Origin: MWBF01 sp964614645
Lineage (GTDB): Bacteria; Chloroflexota; Anaerolineae; CG2-30-64-16
Direction of reading: 5' to 3'
NCBI GenBank assembly: GCA_964614645.1
Contig: CAZTMA010000007.1
Location: forward strand, 6,587-70,586
Length of the DNA: 64,000 bases
Position numbers and translations under genes: made by a program. Each line of letters starts with the position of its first letter. Position 1 is the first letter of the stretch. The notes under the pieces were generated by a model. That model searched no databases. It saw only the letters and a program-made list of their open reading frames with translations, and was not told the DNA's origin. This document shows, piece by piece, positions 7,494 through 16,603 of the stretch.

Positions 7494-9485
7494 ATGGCCA
7501 AACAGAAAATCACGCCCAGCATTGATCCAGCTGCGTGCTATGTGCTCGACGTCGCGGAACTGATGGGCATCTCGACTTCGTTCAGCCGGGCAGCCGACCA
7601 TAAGCCCTGCACCGTGGGAAGCGGGCAATCTGGCGTCTGCTGCAAAAATTGCTATATGGGGCCGTGCCGCATCACCAAAGAGGGTCAGGTCGGCATCTGC
7701 GGCGCGACGCTGGAAACCATTGCCGCCCGCAACCTCGCCCGGGCGATTGCGGCCGGCGCGGCCGCTCACTCGGATCACGGCCGTGACCTGGCGTTCACGC
7801 TACATGCAGTGGCGACCGGCGAGGCCCAGGGCTACGAAATTCGCGATGAGGCCAAGTTATACGCGGTTGCAGCCAAGCATGGAATCTCCACGAAGGGCAA
7901 GACCGCCATAGAGGTCTCGTTGGCTGTGGCCAACAAGGCTATCAGTGAGTTTGGGCAACAGCGCGGCGAGCTCAGTTACATCAATACCGCGCCGCCCAAG
8001 CGTCAGAAGCTCTGGCGCGACCAGGGCGTGGTGCCGCGCGGCATCGATCGCGAAGTCGTCGAGATCCTGCACCGTACGCACATTGGCGACGACCAGGATG
8101 CCAGCCACATCTTGAGCGCTGCCGTGCGAACTGCCCTGTCCGACGGCTGGGGCGGCTCGATGTGGGCCACCGACATCTCTGACATTCTCTTCGGCACCCC
8201 CAGCCCGAAGGTCGGCGGAGTCAATCTCGGCTGCCTGGAAGAGAAGCAGGTCAATATCATTGTGCATGGCCATGAGCCAACGCTCTCCGAGATGATCGTC
8301 ACTGCAGTTCAGGACCCCGACCTGATCGAGTACGCCAAGAGCAAGGGCGCAGAAGGCATCAACCTGGCCGGCATCTGCTGCACCGCGAATGAGGTCATGA
8401 TGCGGCAGGGCATCCCGTCCGCCGGCAACTTCCTGACGCAGGAACTGGCTATTCTCACCGGCGCGGTCGAAGCGATGGTGGTGGACGTCCAGTGCATCAT
8501 GCAATCCCTGGTGGGCGTAGCCCAGCACTTCCACACCGAAATCATTACCACCAGCCCCAAAGTGAAGATCACCGGCGCAACACACATCGAGTTCGACGAG
8601 CATCACGCAATGGACATTGCCAAGAGTATCGTGCGCCGTTCGATTGACAACTATGCCAATCGGGCCGCTGAGACGCACATCCCTCATGGCATGTCCGAAC
8701 AAATGGTGCCCGGCTTCAGCCATGAGTATCTGGCCTACATGCAGGGCGGCAATTACCGTGCCTCGTTCCGCCCGCTCAATGATGCCATCGCCAGCGGGCG
8801 CCTGCGCGGCGTGGCGGCCAACGTTGGCTGCAATAACCCCGCGTTTACCCATGACCAGGTACACATGGATGTTGTCACCGAGCTGCTGAAGAATGATGTA
8901 CTGGTGGTGAGCACGGGTTGCGGCGCAATTGCGGCGGGCAAGTACGGCTATATGAAAGGCTCGACGGCTCTCGACCCGGAGAAAGTCGGCCCTGGCCTGC
9001 GAGAAGTCTGCGAGACCATCGGCATCCCGCCCGTCCTGCATCTCGGTTCCTGCGTGGATAACAGCCGCATCCTCACCGTGTTAAGCCAGATGGCCACGGA
9101 AGGCGGGTTGGGCGACGACATCAGCGACATCCCGGCAGTCGGCCTCGCGCCTGAATGGATGAGCGAGAAAGCTTTGTCCATCGCGACCTACTGTGTCGGC
9201 TCCGGCGCCTATGTCATCATGGGCGTCCGCAACCCGGTGGAGTTTTCCGATGCGGTCTCCGACATCCTGTCAACAGAGTGGGAGGAGCGCTACGGCGGCA
9301 AGCTGGAATTCGCCGTCGAGGCCGAGGAAATCGTCCGCCGGACGCTGGAGCACATCGACAAGAAGCGCGCGGCGCTGAAGCTGCCTGCCTACGATCCGAC
9401 CCGCTTCGGCGCATCCGGGGATGCGGCGATGGAGTCATACCTCGAACTGCCCGTCGAAGAGCAGATGTCGGAGATTTACGGGTAA
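7494..9485 (+). CDS. cooS: Anaerobic Ni-Fe carbon monoxide dehydrogenase, catalytic subunit
   Basis: CooS/AcsA interconverts CO and CO2 in the Wood-Ljungdahl pathway, making CO for acetyl-CoA synthase. The 663-residue length is normal. N-terminal cysteines 39 and 49 (D cluster) and 50, 53, 58 and 69 (B cluster) are in the expected pattern. C-cluster ligands are visible as cysteines in GICCTANEV, VDVQCIMQ, VGCNNP, STGCGA and GSCVDNSR. A ribosome site (GAGGAG) precedes the ATG at 7494. It is cytoplasmic and is followed by acsB, so it is the pathway CODH rather than a respiratory one. Confidence 0.97.
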   Translation: MAKQKITPSIDPAACYVLDVAELMGISTSFSRAADHKPCTVGSGQSGVCCKNCYMGPCRITKEGQVGICGATLETIAARNLARAIAAGAAAHSDHGRDLAFTLHAVATGEAQGYEIRDEAKLYAVAAKHGISTKGKTAIEVSLAVANKAISEFGQQRGELSYINTAPPKRQKLWRDQGVVPRGIDREVVEILHRTHIGDDQDASHILSAAVRTALSDGWGGSMWATDISDILFGTPSPKVGGVNLGCLEEKQVNIIVHGHEPTLSEMIVTAVQDPDLIEYAKSKGAEGINLAGICCTANEVMMRQGIPSAGNFLTQELAILTGAVEAMVVDVQCIMQSLVGVAQHFHTEIITTSPKVKITGATHIEFDEHHAMDIAKSIVRRSIDNYANRAAETHIPHGMSEQMVPGFSHEYLAYMQGGNYRASFRPLNDAIASGRLRGVAANVGCNNPAFTHDQVHMDVVTELLKNDVLVVSTGCGAIAAGKYGYMKGSTALDPEKVGPGLREVCETIGIPPVLHLGSCVDNSRILTVLSQMATEGGLGDDISDIPAVGLAPEWMSEKALSIATYCVGSGAYVIMGVRNPVEFSDAVSDILSTEWEERYGGKLEFAVEAEEIVRRTLEHIDKKRAALKLPAYDPTRFGASGDAAMESYLELPVEEQMSEIYG

Positions 9486-9487
9486 TA

Positions 9488-9560
9488 GGAGATGAGGAAC
9501 GAGTAAAAAGTAATTCTTACTCATTGCTCGTTCCTCGCTCCTTGTTTCTCGTTCCGGTTC
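9488..9560. repeat. Intergenic CTCGTTCCTC-type repeat
   Basis: GAGGAACGAG at 9493-9502 pairs imperfectly with CTCGTTCCTC at 9528-9537, and the word recurs in the same gap. Related words occur at 46619-46655 and 61447-61477. It separates cooS from acsB. Confidence 0.6.
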
Positions 9561-9575
9561 ACGGAGGAACCAACC

Positions 9576-11870
9576 ATGTCGCGATACATCGCCACTCGCG
9601 CCATCCGCGGCGCCAACCTGATCGTGCAAGAGGCGGATGAGCTGCTCAACAAGGCGCTCGCAGAAAAGGGCGCTGACTGCCCGGTCGCCTTCCCGAATAC
9701 TGCTTACTATCTGCCGACTATCTTCGGCATGACCGGCCGCGAAGTCACCAAGCTGGGCGAGCTGACGCCGGTGCTGGACCACGCGAAGGACCTGCTGCAT
9801 CCCGTCCCCACGGTCCAATGCTGGACGCCCTACCTGGGCGAGACGCTGGACTCCGGTATGTCCACGCTGCTGGCCGCGGAGATTATCGAGGCCATCCGCT
9901 TTGTCTATGGCGAAGAACCGGGGCGCCTGGCAGGTTTCCAGGGGACCGGCGGCAGCTTCACCAGCCCTGACGGCGCGGCCGCCAGCGGCAACGGCCATAG
10001 CGCCACTGGCGCCTTGAACGGCCCCATCGACGACGTGCAGTTGCGCGCCTGGGGCATCCAGTTGGTCGACGGGCGTATGCCCGGCTTCGCCGCGATTGTC
10101 GGCTGCGCCAAGAGCAACGAGGTCGCGGTCAAGATCGTGCGCGAGCTGCAGAAGCGCAACATCCTCATCTTCCTCTGCGGCAACGTCAACGGCCGCTCGG
10201 TCATCCACCAGTTGCAGGAAGAGGGCGTCGAGATGGGCTACGACACGTACATCGTGCCGTTCGGCCTGGACACCCTCTCGGCCATCTACCCCATTGGGTT
10301 CGCCACCCGCTCCGCGCTGACGTTCGGTGGCATGAAGGGCGGGCAGGCGAAGGACATCTTGCAATACAACCGGCAGCGCGTCTTCGCGTTCGTGCTCGCG
10401 CTGGGCGAGGTGGACGACCTGAAGTACGCGGCCGCCGCGGGGGCCATCAACTACGGCTTCCCCGTCATTGCGGATACGCGCATCCCGCAGATCCTGCCCA
10501 CCGGCGTGACCACTTACGAGCACGTCATCTCCATGCCGTTCAACGAGATCGAGGGCAAGGATGATCTGGAGCGCGCGGAGAAGCTGGTCCAGAAGTGCAT
10601 CGAGACGCGCGGCGTCAAGATCAAGCTGACCGAGGTCCCGATCCCGGTGCCTTACGGCTCCGCGTTCGAGGGCGAAGTCGTGCGCAAGAAGGACATGCGC
10701 GTCGAGTTCGGCGGCAAGTACAGCCGGGCCTTCGAGTTCCTGCGCATGGTGGACATGGACGAGGTGGAAGACGGAAAGATAGAGGTCATCGGGCCGGACT
10801 TCGCAGACGTGCCGGAAGCAGGCTCGATGGACATGGGCATCCTGGTCGAGGTCGCGGGCCGCAAGATGCAGCGGGACTTCGAGCCGGTGCTCGAGCGCCA
10901 GATTCACTACTTCGTCAACGGCGCCAGCGGCATCCAGCACATCGGCCAGCGCGACATCACCTGGATTCGCATCGGCAAGGCCGCGGCGGACAAGGGGTTC
11001 TCGCTCAAGCACTTCGGCGAGATCGTCCATGCCCGCCTGATGGCCGACTTCGGAGCCATCGTGGACAAGGTGCAGGTCAAGATCATCACCGATCCCGCCC
11101 TGCACGCCGAATGGCTGCTGAAGGCGCGCGAGGCCTATGACTACCGCAACAACCGCTTGGCCGACATGACCGATGAGTCGGTCGACGAGTTCTACACCTG
11201 CACGCTCTGCCAGTCGTTTGCGCCGACCCACCTGTGCCTGGTCAGCCCGCAACGCCTCGGCCTGTGCGGCGCGTACAACTACCTGGACTGCGCGGCCTCC
11301 TACCAGATTAACCCGACTGGCCCGAACCAGCCCATCCGCAAGGGCATGGCGCTGGACCGGACCCAAGGCATCTACGCGGGCCTGAACGAAATCGCGCAGC
11401 AGAAGTCGAACGGGACGGTGCAAGAAGTCGCGATGTACTCGATCATGAATGCACCGATGACCGCATGCGGCTGCTTCGAGTGCATCGTCATGCTCATCCC
11501 CGAGGCGAACGGCGTGATGGTCGTCTCCCGCGAGGACACAAGCATGACGCCCGCGGGCATGACTTTCTCGACCCTGGCCGGCATGGCCGGCGGCGGGCTG
11601 CAGACGCCGGGCGTGATGGGCATCGGTAAGTACTACCTGACCAGCCCGAAGTTCATCTCCGCGGACGGCGGCTTCACCCGCATCGTGTGGATGTCCAGCG
11701 TGCTCAAGCAGACGATGGCCGCGGAGTTGCAGGCCGTGTGCGAGCGTGAGGGCGACCCCGACCTGTTGAGCAAGATCGCGGATGAGACCATCTGCACGGA
11801 CGTGGACGGCCTGCTGGCGCACCTCGAAGCGACCGGCCACCCGTCGCTGATGATGGAGCCCATGTTCTAG
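9576..11870 (+). CDS. acsB: Acetyl-CoA synthase (CODH/ACS beta subunit, bacterial type)
   Basis: AcsB joins CO, a methyl group from the corrinoid protein and CoA to make acetyl-CoA at the Ni-Ni-[4Fe-4S] A cluster. The cluster ligands are visible: Cys542, 545, 554 and 564 (CTLCQSFAPTHLC and GLCGA) and the distal-nickel CGC motif at 631-633. The protein has the full bacterial domain set, including the N-terminal CODH-binding domain. At 764 residues it is somewhat longer than usual, partly because of a Gly/Ser/Ala-rich insertion near residues 124-150. GGAGG precedes the ATG. A CO tunnel with CooS is expected from the family. Confidence 0.97.
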   Translation: MSRYIATRAIRGANLIVQEADELLNKALAEKGADCPVAFPNTAYYLPTIFGMTGREVTKLGELTPVLDHAKDLLHPVPTVQCWTPYLGETLDSGMSTLLAAEIIEAIRFVYGEEPGRLAGFQGTGGSFTSPDGAAASGNGHSATGALNGPIDDVQLRAWGIQLVDGRMPGFAAIVGCAKSNEVAVKIVRELQKRNILIFLCGNVNGRSVIHQLQEEGVEMGYDTYIVPFGLDTLSAIYPIGFATRSALTFGGMKGGQAKDILQYNRQRVFAFVLALGEVDDLKYAAAAGAINYGFPVIADTRIPQILPTGVTTYEHVISMPFNEIEGKDDLERAEKLVQKCIETRGVKIKLTEVPIPVPYGSAFEGEVVRKKDMRVEFGGKYSRAFEFLRMVDMDEVEDGKIEVIGPDFADVPEAGSMDMGILVEVAGRKMQRDFEPVLERQIHYFVNGASGIQHIGQRDITWIRIGKAAADKGFSLKHFGEIVHARLMADFGAIVDKVQVKIITDPALHAEWLLKAREAYDYRNNRLADMTDESVDEFYTCTLCQSFAPTHLCLVSPQRLGLCGAYNYLDCAASYQINPTGPNQPIRKGMALDRTQGIYAGLNEIAQQKSNGTVQEVAMYSIMNAPMTACGCFECIVMLIPEANGVMVVSREDTSMTPAGMTFSTLAGMAGGGLQTPGVMGIGKYYLTSPKFISADGGFTRIVWMSSVLKQTMAAELQAVCEREGDPDLLSKIADETICTDVDGLLAHLEATGHPSLMMEPMF

Positions 11871-11877
11871 CGATGTG

Positions 11878-11941
11878 AACCGCGGAAGACACGGAGCACG
11901 CGGAAGATTATCATTCTGTGTGCTCCGTGTCTTCCGCGGTT
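11878..11941. repeat. Perfect 22-bp inverted repeat after acsB
   Basis: Arms 11878-11899 and 11920-11941 are exact complements built on CGGAAGACACGGAGCAC. There is no T run, so it is not a classical terminator. Words of this type are common intergenic elements in some bacterial genomes. It may partly insulate acsB from the toxin-antitoxin pair. Confidence 0.8.
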
Positions 11942-12000
11942 GATCGTCAAACCTGGCAGAGCAGCCTGCGACAAACCGCGACTTTACAACTTGTAGCTTT

Positions 12001-12006
12001 TATACT
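12001..12006 (+). promoter_or_regulatory. -10 box for a leaderless toxin-antitoxin transcript
   Basis: TATACT lies six bases before the ATG at 12013, and no ribosome site is visible. No convincing -35 box was found. Confidence 0.5.
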
Positions 12007-12012
12007 ACACTC

Positions 12013-12345
12013 ATGATTGAATCCATCATAGTTGTTGATTACATAACTGAAGATGGCAGAAATCCGTTTAGACAGTGGTATGCGAAACTGCGCGACATAG
12101 AAGCTGCTGTACGGATACGCGCCAGACTTGCTCGATTACGGGTGGGCAATTTTGGCAATGCTAGATCGGTAGGCAAAGGGGTCAGTGAACTGCGGATCGA
12201 CTACGGGCCCGGCTACCGCATCTACTTCGCCCGACATGGCGATACGGTTGTTGTGCTCTTGTGTGGGGGCGACAAAGGCTCACAATCCAAGGATATCGAA
12301 TTGGCGCACCTATACTGGGCGGACTTCAAGCGGAGACTGTCATGA
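12013..12345 (+). CDS. RelE/HigB-superfamily toxin
   Basis: The 110-residue protein matches addiction-module killer proteins of the RelE/HigB fold: a basic helix pair early (RIRARLARLRVGNFG), then GVSELRIDYGPGYRIYF and a late GGDKGSQSKDIELA segment. Such toxins cleave mRNA on the ribosome. Its stop overlaps the start of the antitoxin gene by four bases, giving toxin-first order. The pair interrupts the CODH/ACS locus between acsB and the CBS gene. Confidence 0.88.
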   Translation: MIESIIVVDYITEDGRNPFRQWYAKLRDIEAAVRIRARLARLRVGNFGNARSVGKGVSELRIDYGPGYRIYFARHGDTVVVLLCGGDKGSQSKDIELAHLYWADFKRRLS

Positions 12346-12713
12346 GCCAACCATGGGTGGATCACAAAATCGGATTGTTTGAGGACTTGGCTGATCCTGA
12401 GTTTGCGATTGGCTACCTCAATGTAGCCCTAGAGGATGAGGACCAGCGGGTCTTTCTGTTGGCGCTGCGCGACGTGGCCGAGGCCCGAGGGGTCAGCCAG
12501 CTCGCACGAGAGGCACAGCTCAATCGCGAGAACCTGTATCGCATGTTGTCGCCCAACGGCAACCCTCAGCTATCCAGCCTGACCGCGCTGCTGCGGAGCC
12601 TGGGCCTGCGCCTCGCGATTCACCCGGCCGAACCCAATGCTGTGGGACCGGATGCGCTGGCGGTGGCGGAGGAGCCGGCCGAGTACAACGCTGAGAGCAA
12701 AGATAATGGCTGA
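12342..12713 (+). CDS. Addiction-module antitoxin (HTH)
   Basis: The 123-residue protein has an XRE-like helix-turn-helix near residues 48-100 (ARGVSQLAREAQLNRENLYR), typical of antidote proteins paired with HigB-like toxins; it should neutralise the toxin and repress the operon. ATG 12342 overlaps the toxin stop. Its 3' end overlaps the CBS gene, so the downstream gene is translationally coupled to it. Confidence 0.87.
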   Translation: MSQPWVDHKIGLFEDLADPEFAIGYLNVALEDEDQRVFLLALRDVAEARGVSQLAREAQLNRENLYRMLSPNGNPQLSSLTALLRSLGLRLAIHPAEPNAVGPDALAVAEEPAEYNAESKDNG

Positions 12714-13197
12714 ACCCCTCCTGGTCCGCGACGTGATGCGCATCGGCGTGCCGACGTGCAAGTTAGGCGACTCCGTCGCCCAAATTGCCAGGCTGATGGT
12801 CGAGCAGGGCTGGACCGCGGTCGTCGTCATGGATGAAGACGCCGATGCGCGCGGCTGGGTCAACGAACGGATGCTGGCGCTGGCGTACACGACTGGCGAC
12901 CGCGCCGGCGAGCTTGTCGCCGCCGACATCATGGACGAGGACATCCCGGAAGCGCCGGCGGATATTCCGCTCGCAGCAAGCGTGCAGTTGATGGCTGACC
13001 TCGGCGCCGACCACCTCTTCTTCATGCACCACGCGGGCGGGAAGATGTGGCCCGCGTCTGTGCTGAACCTGCGCGACGTGGTCAAGGCGCTGGCCGGACC
13101 AGAGTTCATCCGCGACCAGGGAATGCACGCGGCCCGGCCGACACCGATGGACCTGTTTCGGCAGCGCTATAACCTGCCGCCCAATCGAACGGCTTAA
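12706..13197 (+). CDS. CBS-domain-pair protein in the CODH/ACS locus
   Basis: This is a 163-residue cytoplasmic protein with two CBS-like motifs (VRDVMRIGVPTCKLGDS and AADIMDEDIPEAP). CBS pairs sense adenine nucleotides or related ligands. ATG 12706 overlaps the antitoxin stop by eight bases. A promoter and the FNR-like gene follow. An energy-state sensing role for the locus is inference; the family of the complete protein is not recognised. Confidence 0.75.
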   Translation: MAEPLLVRDVMRIGVPTCKLGDSVAQIARLMVEQGWTAVVVMDEDADARGWVNERMLALAYTTGDRAGELVAADIMDEDIPEAPADIPLAASVQLMADLGADHLFFMHHAGGKMWPASVLNLRDVVKALAGPEFIRDQGMHAARPTPMDLFRQRYNLPPNRTA

Positions 13198-13216
13198 CAG
13201 CTGCCATGGACGACGG

Positions 13217-13222
13217 TATAAT
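13217..13222 (+). promoter_or_regulatory. -10 box upstream of the FNR-like gene
   Basis: TATAAT lies 33 bases before the GTG at 13256. An internal promoter here would transcribe the reductase and acsDC independently of cooS-acsB. Confidence 0.5.
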
Positions 13223-13255
13223 GGGGTACTTGACAGAACGCTCAGGAGCATGGTT

Positions 13256-14071
13256 GTGCCCGAACCGACCTTAAACGCCGTCGTCGCGCTGCGCACCGAG
13301 ATCTCGCCCTGGCTCATTATCCTGCGCGTGGTGCCGGACGCGTGGCAACTGCCCGACTTTGCGCCCGGCCAGTTTGCAGTCCTGGGCCTGCCCGGGTCAG
13401 CCCCGCGCTGCGCCATGTCTGAGCCGGAAGAGCCGCCGTCGGACCCCGGCAAGGTCATCCGCCGGGCCTACTCGATTGCGTCATCGTCCCTGACGCGCGA
13501 GTATATAGAGTTCTACATTGCACTCGTCACATCCGGCGCGCTGACCCCGCGGCTGTTTGCGCTCAATATCGGGGACCGGCTGTGGCTCTCGCCGCGCATC
13601 ACCGGCATGTTCACGCTGGACCAGGTGCCCGAAGAGCAGAACGTCGTGATGATTGCGACCGGCACCGGCCTGGCCCCGTACATGAGCATGCTGACGACGC
13701 ACCTGGTCTGCGGCGGCACGCGGCGGTTTGCCGTGCTGCACGGCGCACGCCATTCCTGGGACCTGGGCTATCGCTCGGAGCTGTTGACGCTCCAACACCT
13801 GTGCAAGAACCTGCTCTACAGCCCGGTCATCAGCCGGCCGCAGAGCGAACCGGTGCCCTGGCAGGGACCCACTGGCTACGTGCAGGATCTCTGGCACGGC
13901 GGCATCATCGCAAAATCCTGGGGGTTCGCGCCGGCGCCCGACAACACCCATGTTTTCCTGTGCGGCAGCCCGGCGATGATTGACAGCGCAGTCGAAACGC
14001 TCGGCCAGGATGGCTTCATCGAACACAGCAAGCGCCAGCCCGGCCAGATTCACGTCGAACGTTACTGGTAA
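13256..14071 (+). CDS. Ferredoxin-NADP reductase-like flavoprotein
   Basis: The protein has 271 residues and the FNR fold: an FAD-binding barrel with RRAYSIASS and a nucleotide-binding half with ATGTGLAPYMSML and FLCGSPAMID. It should pass electrons between NAD(P)H and ferredoxin or another Fe-S partner. The start GTG 13256 is chosen because AGGAG at 13244-13248 is correctly spaced for it; ATG 13250 is too close. Its place directly before acsD suggests a role in keeping the corrinoid protein or its activator reduced, which is inference. Confidence 0.88.
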   Translation: MPEPTLNAVVALRTEISPWLIILRVVPDAWQLPDFAPGQFAVLGLPGSAPRCAMSEPEEPPSDPGKVIRRAYSIASSSLTREYIEFYIALVTSGALTPRLFALNIGDRLWLSPRITGMFTLDQVPEEQNVVMIATGTGLAPYMSMLTTHLVCGGTRRFAVLHGARHSWDLGYRSELLTLQHLCKNLLYSPVISRPQSEPVPWQGPTGYVQDLWHGGIIAKSWGFAPAPDNTHVFLCGSPAMIDSAVETLGQDGFIEHSKRQPGQIHVERYW

Positions 14072-14110
14072 CCAATCCGTTCAAATAGCACACTCAAGGA
14101 GGTTTTCCTC

Positions 14111-15082
14111 ATGCCCGTAACCGTCGAACTCCCCGTCGAAAAATGGGCGGGCACGGTTCGCCCCGTCGTGCTGGGTGCAACCGCCGCAGAAGGCGGCACG
14201 CGCAGCCACACCCTGACCCTGGGAGGACAGGCGACGCTCCCATTCCTGAGCTTCGAAGCAAAGGCTCCGCATCCGCCCTGCGTGGCGGTCGAAGTGTGGA
14301 ACCGCAACCCCGGCGAAGAGTGGCCGGAGCCGCTGACAAGCACATGGGGCGCGGCCCTCGATGACCCGGCAGCCTGGGCGCAGGCCGCCGAGGCCGCCGG
14401 CGCCGACCTGATCGCGCTGCGCTTCGCGACCGTCGATGAAACCGGGGCGCGCATGACCGGCGCTAAGGCCCGCCAGGTCCTCAAGGCCGTGCTCAAGGCG
14501 ACCGGCCTGCCGCTCATCGTGCTGGGCCCCGGCCAGGCCGAACTCGACAACGAGATCCTGGTCGCAGTGGCTGAAGAGGGCGCGGGCGAGCGCCTGCTGC
14601 TCGGCGCCTGCGAGGACAAGAACTACCGCACCATCGTCGCGGCCGCGCTGGCCAACGGCCATCTGGTCACGGCCAAGACGCCGATGGATGTCAACCTGTC
14701 CAAGCAACTGACCATCCTCATTCACGACATGGGCATGCCCATGGAGCGCATCATCACCGACCCGACGACCGGCGCACTCGGCTATGGCATCGAGTACGGC
14801 TATAGCGTCATGGAGCGTCTGCGGCTGGCTGCACTCCAGGGCGATGCGATGACCCAGCAGCCGATGATGGTCACCCCCGGCGAAGAGGCCTGGCGCACCA
14901 AGGAAGCCCGTGCGGCAGAAGGCGTGCCCGCATCCTGGGGCGACTGGGCAACGCGCGCGCTCAACTGGGAGACGATGACCGCCGCCGCGCTGGTCGAATC
15001 GGCCGCAGATATCGTCGTGCTGCGCCATCCCGAGACGGTGCGGCGCATCAAGCACATGATTGCAGAGTTGCAGAAGGCATAG
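14111..15082 (+). CDS. acsD: CODH/ACS corrinoid iron-sulfur protein, small subunit
   Basis: AcsD is a TIM-barrel protein that with AcsC forms the corrinoid iron-sulfur protein, the carrier of the methyl group between methyl-tetrahydrofolate and acetyl-CoA synthase. The 323-residue length and segments such as FEAKAPHPPCVAVEVW, VNLSKQLTILIHDMG and DPTTGALGYGIEY are typical. A strong ribosome site (AAGGAGG) precedes the ATG. acsC follows after 12 bases, so the two subunits are co-translated. Confidence 0.95.
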   Translation: MPVTVELPVEKWAGTVRPVVLGATAAEGGTRSHTLTLGGQATLPFLSFEAKAPHPPCVAVEVWNRNPGEEWPEPLTSTWGAALDDPAAWAQAAEAAGADLIALRFATVDETGARMTGAKARQVLKAVLKATGLPLIVLGPGQAELDNEILVAVAEEGAGERLLLGACEDKNYRTIVAAALANGHLVTAKTPMDVNLSKQLTILIHDMGMPMERIITDPTTGALGYGIEYGYSVMERLRLAALQGDAMTQQPMMVTPGEEAWRTKEARAAEGVPASWGDWATRALNWETMTAAALVESAADIVVLRHPETVRRIKHMIAELQKA

Positions 15083-15094
15083 GGAGGTACATCC

Positions 15095-16465
15095 ATGGCC
15101 CTGAGTGGTCTTGAAATCTACAAGCTGCTCCCCGGCAGCAGTAAGGACCCGGCGGAGAAAGCACACGGCAACTGCAAGGAATGCGGCTATCCGACGTGCC
15201 TCGCCTTCGCCATGAAGCTGGCCGCCAAGCAGGCCGACCTGTCCTCGTGCAAATACATCAGCGAGGAATCGAAGGCCAAGCTCTCTGCGGCCGCGCAACC
15301 GCCCATCCGCCTCATCACCCTGGCCGCGGACGGGCGCAGCAGCAAGGCCGGCAATGAGACCGTGCTGTTCCGCCACGAGAAGACGTTCTTCAATCCGGCC
15401 GGCATCTTCGTGCGTGTGGTGGACACCCTGTCCGCCGACGAAATCCAGAGCCAGGTGCGGGCTGTCGCGGATTATAAGGTGGATTACGTCGGCCTGGCCC
15501 TCCGGCTGGACGGCGTGGCAGTAGAGGCGGCATCCGGTGATCCGGCCCAGTTTGGCGCGGCAGTGCGCGCGGCCGGCGCCGCCATGCTCCCGCTCATCCT
15601 GGTGAGCGAGGACCCGGCGGTCATGGCCGAGGGCCTGGCGCAGACCGGCGGCATCACCCCGCTCATCTGCGCGGCCACCGCCGACAACTGGGAGGCGATG
15701 GCGCAGCTCGCCAAGTCCGCCAAGGCCCCGCTCGTGGTGCGGGCCGACACCCTGGCCGGCCTGGCCGAGCTGACCGAGAAGCTGGTCGCGGCGGGCGTCG
15801 AGGACCTCGTGCTGGACCCGGCCGCGCGCGGCTTCGGAGGCTCACTGACGGCCCTGACGCAGGTCCGCCGCCTGGCGCTGAAGAAGAACTTCCGCCCGCT
15901 CGGCTACCCGACCATCGCCTTCCCCTATCTGGGGCAGGATGACGCGGGCATGGAGATGCTCCTGGCCGGCCAGCAGATTGCCAAGTACGCAGGCTTCGTG
16001 GTCCTCAGCCGCTTCGAACCGGCAGAGGTCTACCCGCTGCTGGTGCTGCGCGCCAACCTGTTCACCGACCCGCAGAAGCCCATCCAGGTGGAGCCGGGCA
16101 TCTATCCGATCAACAAGCCGGCCGCGGATGCGCCGGTGCTCGTCACCACGAACTTCTCGATTACCTACTTCGCGGTCGCGAACGAGATGGAGTCGAGCGG
16201 GCAGCCTGCATGGCTGCTGGTCGCGGATGCGGAAGGCATGAGCGTGCTGACCGCCTGGGCCGCAGGCAAGTTCGATGCGGAGAAGATTGCCAAGACTGTG
16301 AAGACCACGGGCATCGCGGACAAGGTGACGCACCGCAAGGTCGTCATCCCCGGCCACGTCGCCGTGCTGATGGGCGAGCTGGAAGAAGAGCTGCCCGACT
16401 GGCAAATCAAGGTCGGCCCGCGCGAGGCCGTGGACCTGCCGCGGTTCCTCAAGACTGCGTGGTAG
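15095..16465 (+). CDS. acsC: CODH/ACS corrinoid iron-sulfur protein, large subunit
   Basis: AcsC binds a low-potential [4Fe-4S] cluster through Cys27, 30, 35 and 52 (NCKECGYPTC) and holds the corrinoid at its C-terminal domain. The middle is a TIM barrel. The length of 456 residues is normal. Together with AcsD it accepts a methyl group from AcsE and donates it to AcsB. Its need for a B12-type cofactor links this locus to the riboswitch-controlled B12 import operon near 51-58 kb. Confidence 0.96.
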   Translation: MALSGLEIYKLLPGSSKDPAEKAHGNCKECGYPTCLAFAMKLAAKQADLSSCKYISEESKAKLSAAAQPPIRLITLAADGRSSKAGNETVLFRHEKTFFNPAGIFVRVVDTLSADEIQSQVRAVADYKVDYVGLALRLDGVAVEAASGDPAQFGAAVRAAGAAMLPLILVSEDPAVMAEGLAQTGGITPLICAATADNWEAMAQLAKSAKAPLVVRADTLAGLAELTEKLVAAGVEDLVLDPAARGFGGSLTALTQVRRLALKKNFRPLGYPTIAFPYLGQDDAGMEMLLAGQQIAKYAGFVVLSRFEPAEVYPLLVLRANLFTDPQKPIQVEPGIYPINKPAADAPVLVTTNFSITYFAVANEMESSGQPAWLLVADAEGMSVLTAWAAGKFDAEKIAKTVKTTGIADKVTHRKVVIPGHVAVLMGELEEELPDWQIKVGPREAVDLPRFLKTAW

Positions 16466-16492
16466 GGACGGCGGTTGCAGGTCGAAGGTTGT

Positions 16493-16523
16493 GGCCACCG
16501 GGTTGCTGCGCAACCCGGTGGCC
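16493..16523. repeat. Perfect 13-bp hairpin after acsC
   Basis: GGCCACCGGGTTG (16493-16505) pairs with its complement at 16511-16523 around a 5-base loop. It follows a short GGTTGCAGGT word. No T run follows, so termination would need help; mRNA protection is possible. Confidence 0.6.
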
Positions 16524-16565
16524 CGTGACTTTCGTCGCCGGGCCACCGTTGCAATCTATCCAAAA

Positions 16566-16589
16566 GTGATGTAGAATGACCTATATCAC
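16566..16589 (+). promoter_or_regulatory. Promoter/operator of the VapBC-type pair
   Basis: GTGAT (16566-16570) and ATCAC (16585-16589) form an interrupted palindrome that encloses TAGAAT (16572-16577). Autoregulated toxin-antitoxin operons usually have such an operator over the -10 box. Confidence 0.45.
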
Positions 16590-16603
16590 CGGAGGTCAGC
16601 ACT

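Noticed and set aside
9435..11840. Long minus-strand open frame (801 codons) opposite acsB
   Set aside because: Shadow frame of acsB, whose A-cluster motifs prove the plus strand; composition is typical of antisense in GC-rich DNA.
11878..11941. Insertion-sequence ends
   Set aside because: The arms are only 22 bp with 20 bases between and no transposase or target duplication is visible.
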